A stretch of DNA of 64,000 bases, from NCBI GenBank assembly GCA_014773175.1, contig VXCM01001437.1, positions 62,001 through 126,000 on the forward strand. Direction: 5' to 3'. Below, one piece after another: positions 1-12,611 of the stretch; the stretch's first letter is position 1; every line of letters starts with the position of its first letter. This DNA comes from Lucifuga dentata (Eukaryota > Chordata > Actinopteri > Ophidiiformes > Bythitidae). The notes under the pieces were generated by a model. The model was not told the origin of the DNA, searched no databases, and saw only the letters and a list, made by a program, of their open reading frames with translations. The position numbers were made by a program, and so were the translations under genes.

Positions 1-2292
1 ACTGGACTCATAATTCTGTCAGATTGTTAAATTTAAATCTGATGTTCACTCTTTTGCTGATCTCCACTAACACCTGAGAAAAGTACATTAGTCTTTAGCT
101 GCCAGACCAGCTGGTCATTTACTTTTATTTTGGTGCTGGATAGGTGATTTTCTTTTTCAACAAACCTGTTTCTCAATCCCTCACTGTAATGATAATGCAT
201 GTAAATATAATAAAGTGATATTCAGCCTTCTCACTGCTAAATATCCACATATGGCAATGTGTCAACTGGCTGTCACACAGCCAGGCTGCAATATTTCTTT
301 TTAACAAGGTACCTGCAAGGTAGCAAATTGGTTTTAGCCTCCTATGCTGGGTGCTTGGACATGATTCTCAACCCTTAAACCAAATGGGAAGAAAAAGTCT
401 TTCTTTACTGGGTAGATTAAAGAAACAAGGGTTGTTGTTGGCAAAGTGAAGATTGTTGGCAGCACTGGAGAAGTTAACTGCTTTACATTCACTCTCAATT
501 GTGTCACCTGAATATAAAATCTGAATTAGGATGTGACAACAAAATTAAAGATGAATAAATAGTAGTTAAAGCATTTAACATAATAATTTTTTGTCATGGC
601 ATTATATTTCAGGATATGAACTTACGCAATGTATATGTACAATGGGTGATAGGGATTTTAATCAATACCTGTAGCCTAAATATCATTAATCTAGGTGCAA
701 AAACATCTGGCTGCAAAATGTTGCCTTTTATTCTTTTTGTTAACAAAAACTCCACATTTTTACAGGAATTCTAAAAATTACAAACCATATATCTATACAG
801 AGCTTTCAACTAGTCAGTGAGGGATCACAGTGCAATGAACCAACGATCAGCATCAGAAGACTTGCTATCTACAAAAGTTATAAAGCCTCTTAGCTGAAAT
901 GTGACAAAAGAAAAACAAAGTTCCATTATTTCTGGATTTTGTATTGTGATATATTCTATATTCACCTGATATGTCTTTATCTGGATCTCTCTCCTGATTA
1001 TTGCATATTCTTTATTGTAGTTGATAATTTGCTTCAAGTTCAACCTGATTACAAGATAAGAGCATAGGTAGGGCTTGTAGATGGCAACTTCTTCAGCAAA
1101 AGAAATGGGAGGGCTTTGCATTTAGTATTAGCACATCTATGCTGCCCCCTGCTGGATAACAGTGAAATGAAAAACCCCTGATCTTTTCTTTTCACCATAC
1201 TGTGAATTGATTGTAATGTGGAATGAACATTTCATGTCACAATGAAAAACAATTAATTCAGTCATTCAAACAAAAGAAATAAACAATTTGCACGATACCA
1301 TATTTTGTTTTGTTTTTTTACTTAATTATGACATAGTAAATGCATTTATAGAAATGAAATACAGTACAAATGAAAACATGTATTTCACATGTGTATTATA
1401 TTTCACTCTATATTTTTTTTTCTTAATTGTGTCCCTTATAATCTTCCATGTGTTGCTGCAGTCTTTGTTGGTCACCAATAGATGTCAATAAAGGCTACAA
1501 ATTACTTAATGGTCCATTCACGCTCCTAGCTGATTCATAGCTCATGAAGCCATGCCCATTGGAAATATAAAACCTCAGTATGGCGACATATTACATTTAA
1601 TGAGAGCCTAATACTATAAATAAAACTACAATATGGAGAGAGACAGGTAAGATGCTGACAATATCAGAACGTGTTTATTTCATTTACTGTAGATTAGAAC
1701 TGTACTCATGTTGCATTTTGAATGATATCACTATTTTGGGTGGTAATTGTCAAGTGAAGTACTGTAGGAAAATTAATATGATAACCTGCCTTCCTAAAAC
1801 TCCATCACAACTTTCCTAAATACAATTCCATTCTGTTGCACTTCAGATGGTGCAAATGAGGACTGAGTTATAAAGAGAGCCATAAATTACATGCCGTTCA
1901 CCTCTGACCCTACATGAAGGTCAAGGGTTAGAAAGGCTCGTAAATTGTGGGGGTTGTGCTCTCTCATTAGTTGACATCTATATAAAAAGAGTTCAATTCA
2001 TTCCCCTGCCATATTCAGTCAGTGTTTCTACCATGCAATATAAATAACACATGGTTTGACTCATAACTGTCTCCAGCAGAGCACAGGATAAGCACAGAAA
2101 GACTAAATCAACACTGGGTGAGATACAAACTGAACTTGGCGGAAAGGCTATTTATGATGCGAGGCCGTGGACCTGCATTAACACCTCTGCAATATTTTCA
2201 GAGCTCTTCTCTGTTCAGAGGCAATGCAGCTACTCAGATCAGCATCACCACGGTCATTATGACATCACTCCTATTATTAATTTATGAAATGG
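1..2292. other. Non-coding, no recognised element
   Basis: AT-rich sequence without a recognisable gene. The longest open frame (minus strand, 825-1121, 98 codons) has no domain I know and no supporting splice signals. A CCCCCTGCTGG motif near 1144-1155 is of a kind often seen inside fish interspersed repeats, so an old repeat may lie around 1130-1170, but I cannot delimit it. Confidence 0.6.
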
Positions 2293-2296
2293 TTAA

Positions 2297-2876
2297 AGGA
2301 GCATAACGGATTTTGCATGTTTCCACCCAATACATACAACCTGCAGACATATGACATTACTACCATTTTCCAACATATAAACCTGGACCGGTAAATTTTT
2401 ATAATTTTTTCCCCCCAACTTTCCAGAACTGCCCTTGGTTTCAGTTCATTCCAGTATGCTATAAAAATCAACTTGTAGAGACTTGAAGCATGCTTGAAAA
2501 GAGTAATCCATCACAGGAAACATGATGTCTATTAATTGTTTTGTTGAAGTTACTTTAACTGATCCAACATAGAGATACACAGAATAAAATTTATGTCTAA
2601 GCAAGGGAATATAGTCCCAGGAGAAGGCCATTTTTACAGAGAAATTAAAACCTTTTTTGCCTTCTACAAATGTGTGTAAGTGTTAGAAGGTAAAACATTG
2701 AATTTTAATATTGGTGCATCACCTGAACTGGTTTTGAAAGATTAGGGGATTTGGCAAAAAATAACACGAAACCTAAAATACAATTTTATGTTTTGAAAAA
2801 TGGTTGTCAGCAATGTAACGTGTATGCGGGGGAGTATTTACTGGTTTCAAACATGCAAAATCACCAGTATGGTCCT
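2297..2876 (+). mobile_element. TTAA-flanked MITE, copy A (diverged)
   Basis: This 580-bp element starts AGGAGCATAACGG and ends CAGTATGGTCCT, and TTAA flanks it at 2293-2296 and 2877-2880. Its interior aligns by eye with copy B, for example the shared GGTTTCAGTTCATTCCAGTA near 2440-2457 and the ATCAACTTGTAGA block. The termini are more mutated than in the other copies, so it is probably old. It has no coding capacity and must depend on a transposase supplied elsewhere. TTAA duplication suggests the piggyBac or Kolobok superfamily; the superfamily is inferred, not shown. Confidence 0.85.
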
Positions 2877-2880
2877 TTAA

Positions 2881-4555
2881 GGATGCTACTTAGATTTACA
2901 GAATTAAATGATGAAGTCGAGGTAATGAGATTTTCTCCAAAACTGACATATTCTACAGTGCTTCAGGAATAAAACCCTTCATAATCAGCGAGAAAATTGT
3001 GAAACTGCATTTTAACAACAGAGTGAGGAAACTTGTCACTGGGATAATATAATAGGTAGCTATAATAACCTGCCTTGTGTTTTCATTTTCTCCAAATTAG
3101 GATATCTTGGACTTCTTTTTTCTGTTAAATCTTACAGTCCTTCTTTCGTGCTGGTAAGTTAGGCATTGAACACAGCAGGAGGGGAAATAATGAACCACAC
3201 AGATAGGAAGCAGCTCAAAGGGGGTACAGAATGTGGCACTGATTACCGTTATGACAATTCATTTTGACAATTATATATATTCTCAGAGTTTATCCTACTT
3301 GGGCACTTTCAAGGTTAGGAGCTGGAACACTTCCCAGGGCAGATTTCCATGGAAACAGAGACTGAGAGCCGTATGTGGGGGTATGGTGGGAGGCAGGTTG
3401 TTTTAATGCCATATAGAAGAAAGGCTTGGCTCCTGCATGAGGAAGGATGTGTAAACAAATGCTACCTGTCAGCTGGGGCCTGGGGTTAAGTGAATTATCT
3501 CAGCCGAGACGAGGCACAGGAGGCTTTAATTGGCACACGTCTTATTTAGATGCTGCAGAGCTCTTGACCTAGGCGCAGAAACACACACAGAGCTGCAGCT
3601 CTCTCTTTGTCAGCCACTCCCTGGCTGATGGGGATACACAAAATCCAAAAAGTGACTTGAGTTTTTTGGAAAGTCAGGCAGATAGAAGCCAGGAATGTAT
3701 ATGTATGAAAAGAGTTCATACAAGACATCTCTGCTGTACACTGTCCCGGAACTTGCGCAGGCAAGGCTGGATAAAGAAGAGGCTTCAATTGAACTGAAGA
3801 TGATGTGAGATGATGTAAAAGTGATTTGCTCTCATGTTTCTCCAGCCTGAGCACTGAGGCAAGTATTCAAAGCAGAAGAGAAAACAATCATACTGTGAGG
3901 AGCGTCACAGCACTGACAAACTTTACAGATGACTGTTTGAACAAAGTAGTCTGTGAAAGACAAGGATGCAGACTGAGAGAAAGATTTGGCAATGATATCT
4001 GTGTTGAAATAATAACATTGAAAACAATGACAAAAAAAGCCCACATCAAATTGTAGCATTTGGTATCAAAAGATTTATACTTTTTATGTACTGCAGCTAT
4101 TTTTGGCACTGGCTTTATGACCCCCGTTTAATTTTTTTTCTTTCGCAGTTTTAATTTCTACAAGATTAAAGGCAACACAAAGCTTTCATTGTGACCTGTT
4201 GGTATCCCGGCAGCGCACCGAGGTGCTGTGATCAGATGCTGCTATGTCTTTGTCAAGCATCTGTGCTCCCCTGTTCACCCCTATTTGCAGTGAGATGGGG
4301 AAGTGGAATTGGCCCTGTCACTGTTTACCCCTGCCTCTCATTTAAGTTAGCTTCACGTTCTGTTACACTCCCCTTGTTTTCCTGTCAGAGCACTGCTGAT
4401 TATAGCAGGGCCTGATGAGTCCAGACATGTGAGTAAAACATAGCAACCATGGTTGAATGCTAAGTGAAGCGAAAAGGAATCGCCTCAACACATCAATAGC
4501 CCACAGTACCTTCAACATTCAGCCGCCAAACACAGTTCAGGTCATCTGCGTATGC
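2881..4555. other. Non-coding, no recognised element
   Basis: No gene or repeat family recognised. Open frames of 102 codons (minus, 3546-3854) and 76 codons (plus, 3826-4056) lie in different frames and show no domain. The stretch around 3330-3560 is somewhat richer in GC than its surroundings and could hold conserved non-coding sequence, but nothing in the sequence proves it. Confidence 0.5.
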
Positions 4556-4559
4556 TTAA

Positions 4560-5153
4560 AGGACCATACCGGTGATTTTGCATGTTTAAGCCCAATAAAT
4601 ACAACCCGTGTACATGTTACATACTGCCAATCATTTTCCAAAACATGCTACTGGAGCAGTAAATGTAAGATTTTTCTTCCTACCTTCCAGGCTGCCATTG
4701 GTTTCAGTTCATTCCAGTATGCTATAAAAATCAACTAGTAGAAACTTGAAACATGCTTGAGATATGTAATCCATCACAGCAAACAAAATGTCAGTTAATT
4801 AATTAATTAATTAATTTATTTATTTATTTTTTGAGGTTACTTGATTTAACCAATCCAACATAGAGCTATACGGAAGAAAATGTATGTCTCCACCAGGGAA
4901 AATAGTCCCAGGAGAACACTTCTTTTACCGAGAAATTAAAACAGCTGTGCCTTCTTCAATCATCTCTAAGTATTAGCAAGTGAAAAAGAGATTTTTAAGG
5001 CGGGTGTATCACCAAAACATTTGATTTTGAGTGGAGGGGATTTGGCAAAATAGGACAAACCCTAAAATATGGTTTTATGTTTTGGCAGTAACGTAATGTG
5101 TATGCGGATAGTATTTGTTAGGCTCAAACATGCAAAATGACCGGTATGGTCCT
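4560..5153 (+). mobile_element. TTAA-flanked MITE, copy B
   Basis: This 594-bp element has well kept ends, AGGACCATACCGG and CCGGTATGGTCCT, with TTAA at 4556-4559 and 5154-5157. It belongs with copies A and C to a subfamily carrying GCTATAAAAATCAAC in the 5' third, whereas copies D, E and F carry GCTATTAAAATCAAC. An internal TTAA/TTTA-rich tetranucleotide run at about 4795-4830 accounts for its extra length. No open frame of note. Confidence 0.9.
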
Positions 5154-5157
5154 TTAA

Positions 5158-7376
5158 GTATTATTCACACAGAGTGAGAATTACTTTGGGATGTCATGCA
5201 ATCAGTTAATTACCCCCCTAAATTCCTGTGTTTTACAAAATGACTCACATGATGATGGAAATAGCTGCTTTCTCAAATGCGATGCTGAAAGACCAATCAT
5301 CACCTCTGCTGCCGCCGTTGTTAGACAGCAGAGGCTGAATTTGTGTCTTGTGGAAGAGGACGAAAAGTCATCACATGCCAAAAAACATTTTTAAAACTCA
5401 AATCAGCAAGTCTATTTACATTGGTTTCCTATTGTCAGAGAGCCTCAGAATGTAATAAAACGTGACATGGATTTATGATGGATTTTTACTTTACTGAGAG
5501 TAGATTAACATTAATTACTGTAATTTCACTGAGAGTATCTATAGATTTTTCACATCACTGGACCTCCTCAGGTAATTAGTGCTGCACTAACAGCAGCTTT
5601 ATTTGAACTGGGTTATTTTAATTGTAACACGTCCTATAATTATCATTATTATTAATATCAAGGACTTACAGAACTATGACCCAGTACAAATATAACATGT
5701 CTCCGATAGCCATAATTTGAAACAGTGACATATAAGAAGCAGACTACCATGTTTGTTGGAGAACTTAGATATCATTTAATAAAAGCAACAAAATTCTGAT
5801 TTACATGAAATAATGTAGCAGCTGACAGATCATCTGATAAGGCTAATAAGGTGCAGTGTTGAGATTTTAAGGATTAGTTTTTGATACCTACACTTGTTTA
5901 CACATAGAAAGAAGTGCAGTGATCAACAAGCAACCTTTTGAGGGAAACTACAAGGATCCTTAATCCTCTATGAACACTCCTACATGATTACACACAGTCC
6001 TAACAATAAAAAATGACATATAATCTTTTCCCAGTTCAAACACCATTCTGTAGGAGAGACACATTGATGAGGTGGTGAAATCGTAGCTTGAGAGTGCACT
6101 GCTCCTTGACACTGAGGTGTGAAAGAACTCTATCTCAGATTGATTAGCTGTCATAAGCAAATAGCTATTATGACTTGTATGGAAAGAGGAAGAGGATACG
6201 AGGACCAGCTCCTGGATTTACTCCTCAGAGCAACCCTTTTCTTCTTTGTTTGTGGACTTGGAGCCATGCATTCTTAACTGCCTTGTAGCTCATCTCTGGG
6301 CTCATCGCTATAGCCTCAAGCACTTTCCTGTTTTATTTTTCTTCTTCGTCCTTCTCCATTTCATTTACTCTCTCTTCCCCCCAAGTGTCTTATCTTCCAA
6401 CTCTTCTCTTCTCGTCTCTGCTCCCTTTGAGAACATCACCTCTGGCCTCCAGTCTCCAACCTTTAATTTCTTCTCGCTCCCCTCCGTGCCCTCTGCATTG
6501 CTCTGCAGCTACACTGATATATAATCACAAAAAACAATAAAAACTGCGAAATACAATGAAATAACTCCAGCAAAATATACAGTACAACTGCTATGGTTAT
6601 GTCCATGTCCTCTGCTCTGCACTGCTGATCAAGATGGAAATATTACTGGTGAAACTTTGCTTCTTAAGGACTTTTACAGACGCCTCTCATTGCACACCGC
6701 TCTGTGTGGTTGGGCTTTGACAGGCAATAAAAGTGTGTGTGGACATCTGAACAGAGCAGCACTTCCTCAACCCCTCTACAGTGGTGCTAATGAGAGCAGT
6801 ATATGTGTGTGTGACTGTGTGTGTGTATGAATGCTGCACAGGGCTGTCGCTCTGACTGACACTCCCTTATGCCTGAAATAACTCTTATACATGTCACATG
6901 GCTGTTGCCCCACAGTCCCTAGAGCAGAGGTGTCATTTAAGAAACACGGCTTGTTTTTGCTGGAGCTTACACGCTGCCGACTGCCAGCCCACTGCTGTAC
7001 CTATTGTGTGGAAAACAAAAACAAGTCGACCATCACCTGAAAAAAAAAGCAACAAAGCCGAAGCAGATACTGATACTGCAAATCTGCAGCAAATTCTGCA
7101 GTCTCAAGCTGTTTGTGTTTTTCTTTACCTTTATACAGCATGGGTTTTATTGAGTGCTGTTTTTCAGGACTGCTGTAATCACAGTCTTCTGCTTTTATTC
7201 ATAATGTAGCTCCTAGATGTTACATGCCTTGCACAAAAACACTACAGTAGCAGATATTTCTGGAGAGAAGAGTGTGCCTTATTACCTCCTAAACTCAGAT
7301 TGGTTCAGCCAATTCAAGAATCCAAATGGCAAATTTCTGTTCAAATTCTATTTACTTTTCTAGCCCTCAGGTTATT

Positions 7377-7380
<4 letters not shown>
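5158..7380. other. Non-coding, no recognised element
   Basis: No recognised gene. A pyrimidine-rich stretch at 6340-6490 and a short GT-rich patch at 6800-6830 explain the apparent 92-codon frame there. The frame of 103 codons at 6898-7209 has no recognisable domain. Confidence 0.5.

Positions 7381-7422
<42 letters not shown>
7381..7422. repeat. (CT)21 microsatellite
   Basis: Uninterrupted CT dinucleotide run of 42 bases. Confidence 0.97.
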
Positions 7423-7423
<1 letters not shown>

Positions 7424-9128
7424 AACATGTACTACCCTCTTGTTTTCCATGACTTGAGCACAAGCCCGACAAAGACCAGTTGACAGAATGTTGCCAAATA
7501 ACCTACCAGGGGAGCATGAATTCAGCTTGCATGGATTTTTATTTATTTATTTTATTTTGTGCATTGTGTGTGAAGCACCTGGTCAGGTATTCATAAACTA
7601 CAATGTTGCTTGCAAACAATTCACTAAAAATCTTCCACAGCAAAACGCCTCCCACAGTTCTCTCTCAGTCTCAGCCCGAGTCTGTCTGATTACCTGGCTT
7701 CAGCATTTAAAATGCTCATTGAGCCCCGAGCCCTCCCTCGTTCTGCTATCTCACACTCCTTTCTTCTCCCTGTCAGGGAAAATGCCAGAGAGGTGCAGAG
7801 AGAGCCATGCTCCACTCCCAGGGCTGGTAATTTGACAGCGAGCAGAGAGGATGCAGAATAATTGGAATAGCATTTACGTGTCAATGTGACACTGACAGAG
7901 AGAGCTTTAACATTTCACATGTCTGTGTAGAATGAGGAAAAAGTCAGCTGGATATTCTCAGAATACATTTTCCAAGACGTCTAGCCGAAGTCGCGGGTTA
8001 ATCAGAGAAACCCAACATCTGGCCTTTTTTCACAAATGTTTGTATCTGAGGCCATGAGAGAACAGACTGCTGGAACATTATGAATTATGATTTTGGCCAA
8101 ATCAAGGTCTAATGAACAATAAGCCAATGCTGGGCAGAGCAGGGGGGGGTNGGTGGGGGTTGCTGATGGCTTTAATTGGACCTAGATCAGTGGGACAAAG
8201 GCTGCTGTCAGAGTTGTCCGGGTTGCCTTCAAAGACCCAGCCTCCCTGTTATCTGCTGATCCGAGTAGGAAAACAGAAAAAAGTATTTTTGTTTTTTTTT
8301 TGTTTTGTTGTTCAGAATACAAATTTGTCAAACAACACGAATCAAAACAGAAATGATAATATGACTGGCAGGTTTTTCATTTCAAAAAAAAAGTAAGACG
8401 TCCAGCTTGTAATTAATGGCAGGATTGAATCTTTTTCATGATGACGCTTGAGCAAAACAGCAGATTGTTCAGGAAAAACAAACACTTTTCGCTGAAAATA
8501 TCACAGCAAATGCATCAGCTTGTGCTTCCTGTTTCTTGGATAATAGAGACTGCCATGTTGGGTAGTAGCTGAAAAGTATTAATTTGTCAGAGCCTGTGTT
8601 TGCGTATCTGACAATGATGGAAAAAGCAGTCTACAGTGAAGGCTGAATGTCTGACTAATCATCAACCGCAGACAAGACAATACGACTCTTGGTTCCAGCC
8701 TGTCTTGCTGTCCTGAGTGAGGACGACTTTTATCCCTCCTATGCTGCTCTCGCACTCGCTGCTGCTGCCAGTCTCAGAATCAAGGGACAGCACAGTATAA
8801 TGAGCAGGATTAGCAAGGGAGACTGGCAGGAATAGTATGGTATCAAAGGATATCCAGTCAGTGGGGGATATTCAGACAGCGCTCCGTTCTTTTATTCATC
8901 GCCTGTGCAGCCAGAGTGACTCAGCTCACTCTCCTGCTGTCAAACCCTGTCAAACCATGCTTATCCTGTCATTGTCCATTAGTGTGTTTCTGCCTCGCAT
9001 AGGACTGCCCATTGCTGCCTGTAAGTGTGTCTGAGTGTGCACGTGTGTGTGAGAAGTATGGTCAGTGTGTGCATGTGTGACATGTGCGTGTGTGTTCTCA
9101 TTACAGTGTTTGTACTTGAGTCTTCGTG
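7423..9128. other. Non-coding with short low-complexity patches
   Basis: No recognised gene or element. It holds a G-rich spot with a single N at 8151, a T-rich patch at 8285-8310, and TG-rich sequence at 9020-9100. The 115-codon frame at 7488-7835 has no recognisable domain and is compositionally ordinary for this AT-rich background. Confidence 0.5.
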
Positions 9129-9174
9129 TTTTTTTTTTTTTTTTNTTTTTTTTTTTTTTTGTTTGTTTTTTTTT
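9129..9174. repeat. poly-T run containing a single N
   Basis: A long T run interrupted by N at 9145 and a G near 9161, directly abutting the truncated MITE copy C. The N probably marks an unresolved contig join in the homopolymer, so the true length and any sequence lost here are unknown. Confidence 0.85.
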
Positions 9175-9176
9175 CC

Positions 9177-9378
9177 GATGGATTACTTATTTCAAGTACA
9201 TTTCAAGACTCTACAAGTTGATTTTTATAGTGTACTGGAAGGAACTGAAATGGCAGTCTGGCAGATAGAAAAACAATTCTAATATTTACTGCTGCAGTAG
9301 TATGGTTTGGGAAATGGTTGTCAGTGTATGTGCATTGTATACGTTGGGCTCAAACATGCAACACACCGGTATGGTCAC
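9177..9378 (-). mobile_element. TTAA-flanked MITE, copy C, truncated and inverted
   Basis: About 202 bp matching the 5' end of copies A and B in reverse complement: GATGGATTAC, then TTGATTTTTATAG, then GGCTCAAACATGCAAC and the terminal CCGGTATGGTCAC. The element's outer end lies at 9378 next to TTAA (9379-9382); its inner part is missing, the break being a poly-T tract with an N. This is the only copy in the opposite orientation. The right TTAA is also the left flank of the piggyBac-like element at 9383. Confidence 0.85.
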
Positions 9379-10119
9379 TTAACCCTTAAATGCATGAGTC
9401 GTTTTCCATCCATCTGCACATACGTCAGGTCATTAGAGACACGTAACACTGAGAAACAATGTGAAAAATTTTTGCTTGTAAAACTTTTCAGAACATTTTA
9501 TGAACGATAACAAACCCACGAAAAAAAAATTGCCATATTATATTTTTACAATGACTTATAGATCCTGTCATCAAAGCCGGAGCATCACAGCGATGCTGCT
9601 CTGCATGAAGCTGACACGGTGCTGCAGCGTCTTTCTGTAGCAGTAAGCTAGCAGCATAATTCACAGCAGAAACAGCTTCTTCCTGCTAGTTTCAGCGTTT
9701 GTTCATCATATCAGCCATACTACAGCGCCACCTAAGAGCCAAAGTTGAAAACACAACTATTACCTGCTGCATATATACCAGAAAAAGAAAAAAAAAAGTG
9801 ACACTCTTACATAAGTCCGTAGCGACCCTATACGCTTTTTAATGAAAAACATAAAAAAACCAATTATGTTTGTCAATTTTGACAACTTGAAACCATAAAA
9901 CTGTTAAAAACAAAGAGTTTGAGGAATAGCAGGGGTTGAGAGCTTAATTGAAAAAAATGAATGAATTAGAGGTGTGTAACGTGGTCCTGGTGTAACAACC
10001 CAAGATATACTCCCTCTTCAGACTATCCCAGTGGGCTAGCTGTTTTATACCTCAGGTACATTCTGGGCTATTCCAGTTTATACCCTGGGGTGTTATTTAG
10101 GCTATTTCATACCCCTCAA

Positions 10120-10402
10120 GGCCAGATTATACCCCACACACATAATAATCAAGGATACATGAGCTTTTGGTTTTATTCACAGACTTTAACACACTAACCC
10201 TAACTAACTAACCCGAACCCTAACCCTAACCCTGATGACAACTTATAATTTATCAAAAACGTCTATGTTGCAGTGACACATTATTTTTTAAATTATAATG
10301 GAAAGAAACTCTGGACATTGAAATACAGACTGATTTATGAAAAACACAAAGAGGTATAATCTGGACTAGTGGGGTATAGTTTGGTGGGGGCTTAATCTGG
10401 CC
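10120..10402. repeat. Inverted repeat inside the piggyBac-like element
   Basis: The left arm GGCCAGATTATACCCC (10120-10135) is matched by the inverse of GGGGCTTAATCTGGCC (10387-10402), two mismatches apart. It may mark the ends or subterminal repeats of a small nested transposon; no target duplication is evident. Confidence 0.4.
10194..10233. repeat. Telomere-like CCCTAA repeat patch
   Basis: About 40 bases of degenerate vertebrate telomeric hexamer, including two adjacent perfect AACCCT units near 10217-10232 and mutated CTAACTAACTAACCC before them. It lies inside mobile DNA, so it may be part of that element rather than a chromosome-fusion or repair scar. Confidence 0.75.
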
Positions 10403-10449
10403 TGCTACACTGGGTTGCTAAAGACCCATTCTATGCATTTATGGGTTAA

Positions 10450-11150
10450 TAGAGTGGTAAAAATCAAACTATTTAATACATCTTTAAAGAAATTCAGGCA
10501 AAGAAGGAATTTATGATGCAAGCTCTGGCACACGAGAATCTATTAATCTGCTAACACAATTAATTCTCTCGTTATTTACATGGGAGAGAAGGTCAGAAAC
10601 TTCATTTTGTTTGGGTTGTCAGTGAGCTCAGTTGAAGGTATTTTCAAACTCCACTGACTTAAATTTGCCCACAGAGCAGCATGCACTTCAATAAAAATGC
10701 TGTCTTTTAGAAAGTAGCCTCTGTGTCACCACTGCTGAAAAGGCTGGGAAACATCACTGCTGCTGTTTGCCAGTTTGTTGAAATTATTCCACTTCTGAGC
10801 AACCAAAAGCTCCAGTAGGAAAATATAAATGAAATTCAATTTCACCTTTCAGAGAACTGAAAATAACGATTCATCAGGAATTGCACCGCTGAGAAAGAAA
10901 ATTTGTCAAATGATAAGGACCTTGAAGATTCTTGAAAGTTGACTGTACGAACAACTCCACACATACAAATCAGTGGGTGTGTGCATGTGTGTACAGTGTG
11001 TGTGTGTGTGTGTAAAATAAGGGTAAGGAGGCTGAGCCTTAGACACCGCTCCACTTTTCTATCTGCTCAGTTGTGTTCCCTAAGGAAGACAGTCAACAAG
11101 GCAGAACCGCTGGTCTGGTAGAAATCCAGATAAGATGGACAGAAAGAAAG

Positions 11151-11152
<2 letters not shown>
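10450..11152. other. Non-coding, no recognised element
   Basis: No gene seen. A short GT run at about 10996-11013 is the only distinctive feature. Confidence 0.5.

Positions 11153-11211
<59 letters not shown>
11153..11211. repeat. (GT)n microsatellite
   Basis: Perfect GT dinucleotide run of nearly 60 bases, likely length-polymorphic. Confidence 0.97.
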
Positions 11212-11212
<1 letters not shown>

Positions 11213-11343
11213 ATGAGAAGAAGGGTGGGAGGGCAAAGATATATCTTGTTAGAGAGAAACAGGGAGCGACAGACAGAAAAGGGTGAAATCAGATGAGGAA
11301 GAAAGACAGCAAAGAGAGAGATGGAGGGATAGAGACCAAAAGC

Positions 11344-11345
<2 letters not shown>

Positions 11346-11394
<49 letters not shown>
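11346..11394. repeat. (AG)n microsatellite
   Basis: Perfect AG run of about 49 bases, 135 bases after the GT run; the sequence between is purine-rich. Confidence 0.97.
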
Positions 11395-11396
<2 letters not shown>

Positions 11397-11894
11397 AATA
11401 CTTTCAGCTGTATGTGTCCTCACACAAACACCTGAGGAGATCTGCTGCTGTGTTTTTTAAATAAAAGTTGTCCTGTTAATGCTGTGAAGCGGCGCCTCAT
11501 GAGGCAGAGTGTGGACTTACATGAGGAAGGCTACGTGGGTTGCAATGAATTCAGTCCAACAGAATGTATTTTTCCAACATGGTTCCTCCTAGCTTCCTAG
11601 GAAACCTGACGGCGTACCCAGACAGGCTTATGCTAACCCTTCCCAGTAAGACACCACCAGACAGATCTTATTAACAAAGCACAGATTAATGGGTTTGTAA
11701 ATACTCTCAGTTCATTCTGTTAACATCTACAGTTCATCACAAAACACATTTACCTTTGACACTCTCTATGTACCATGTCAGCGTGAATGTGTTGTGCACA
11801 GGCTAGTAGAGCAGGAGATACACACACACTTATGAAACATGCTAAGCAAAATGTTCTTCTGGAGCACCATTTGTGGTAAAAAGCGCCTTTACCT
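11395..11894. other. Non-coding, no recognised element
   Basis: Nothing recognisable apart from a TTTAAATAAA patch near 11455. It leads directly into MITE copy D. Confidence 0.5.
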
Positions 11895-11898
11895 TTAA

Positions 11899-12479
11899 AG
11901 GACCATACCATCCATTTTGCATGTTTGAGCCTAATTCAAGTTTCATACATGTAATGTTACTGACAATCATTTCCCAAAGCATACTACTGGAACGGTGAAT
12001 TAAAAATGTTTTTCCTACCTTCCAGACCTCCATTGGTTTCAGTTCATTCTGGTACGCTATTAAAATCAACTTGTTGATACTTGAAACGTTCTTGGGATAG
12101 GTAATCCATCATCACCAACAAGACGTGTATTCAGGTTTTTTTTTCAAAGTTACGTAATTTTAGCATTTAAGTACAATAAAAAGTGTGGAGTGAATGTATG
12201 TTTCCACCGGGGAATACAGTCCCAAAAAAAGACCTGAGTTTATTGAAAAATTTAAACGACCATGACTTTATAATTTTGCGTAACTATTAGCAGGAGAAAC
12301 ATCAATTTTTAAGGTGGGTGTATCGCTTGAATATTTGATTTTGAAAAATTAAGAGATTTTGCAAAATATCAGGAAAGATGAAATACAGTTTTATCCTTTG
12401 GTAAATGATTGTCAGTAACATAACATGTATGAAAATTGAATATATTAGGCTCAAACATGCAAAATGGTGGTATAGTCCT
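11899..12479 (+). mobile_element. TTAA-flanked MITE, copy D
   Basis: A complete 581-bp copy beginning AGGACCATACCATCC and ending GGTGGTATAGTCCT, with TTAA at 11895-11898 and 12480-12483. The GCTATTAAAATCAACTTG block groups it with copies E and F in the second subfamily. The long inverted ends run through TTTGCATGTTTGAGCC on the left and GGCTCAAACATGCAAA on the right. No coding capacity. Confidence 0.9.
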
Positions 12480-12583
12480 TTAAAAACTAGAGAAAATGAA
12501 AAAATTCATTGTCACAAATGGAAGAGAAGTGACTTCATGCCCTTTTTTTAAACATTTTTTTCCTCTCCAATTTTACATAAGTT

Positions 12584-12610
12584 GTAGTACTAGTACTAGT
12601 ACTAGTACTA
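12584..12610. repeat. (CTAGTA)n short tandem repeat
   Basis: Four to five copies of the hexamer, itself nearly self-complementary, immediately upstream of the hairpin at 12612. Confidence 0.85.
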
Positions 12611-12611
12611 A

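Larger units (their letters stand above)
9383..10445. mobile_element. piggyBac-like non-autonomous element
   Basis: Ends are CCCTTAAATGCATG on the left and, read inward from the right, CCCATAAATGCATA, matching at 12 of the first 13 bases. TTAA lies at 9379-9382 and 10446-10449. CCC...GGG ends with TTAA target duplication are the hallmark of piggyBac elements. The 1063-bp body has no transposase frame. About 430 bp of it (roughly 9990-10425) may be a second, nested element, since CAACCCA recurs in inverted orientation near both of its edges. Confidence 0.75.

Noticed and set aside
2293..2880. TA instead of TTAA as the MITE target duplication
   Set aside because: TA also fits every copy, but the base before the left TA is T in all full copies except G, and the base after the right TA is A in all seven, so TTAA explains the flanks better.
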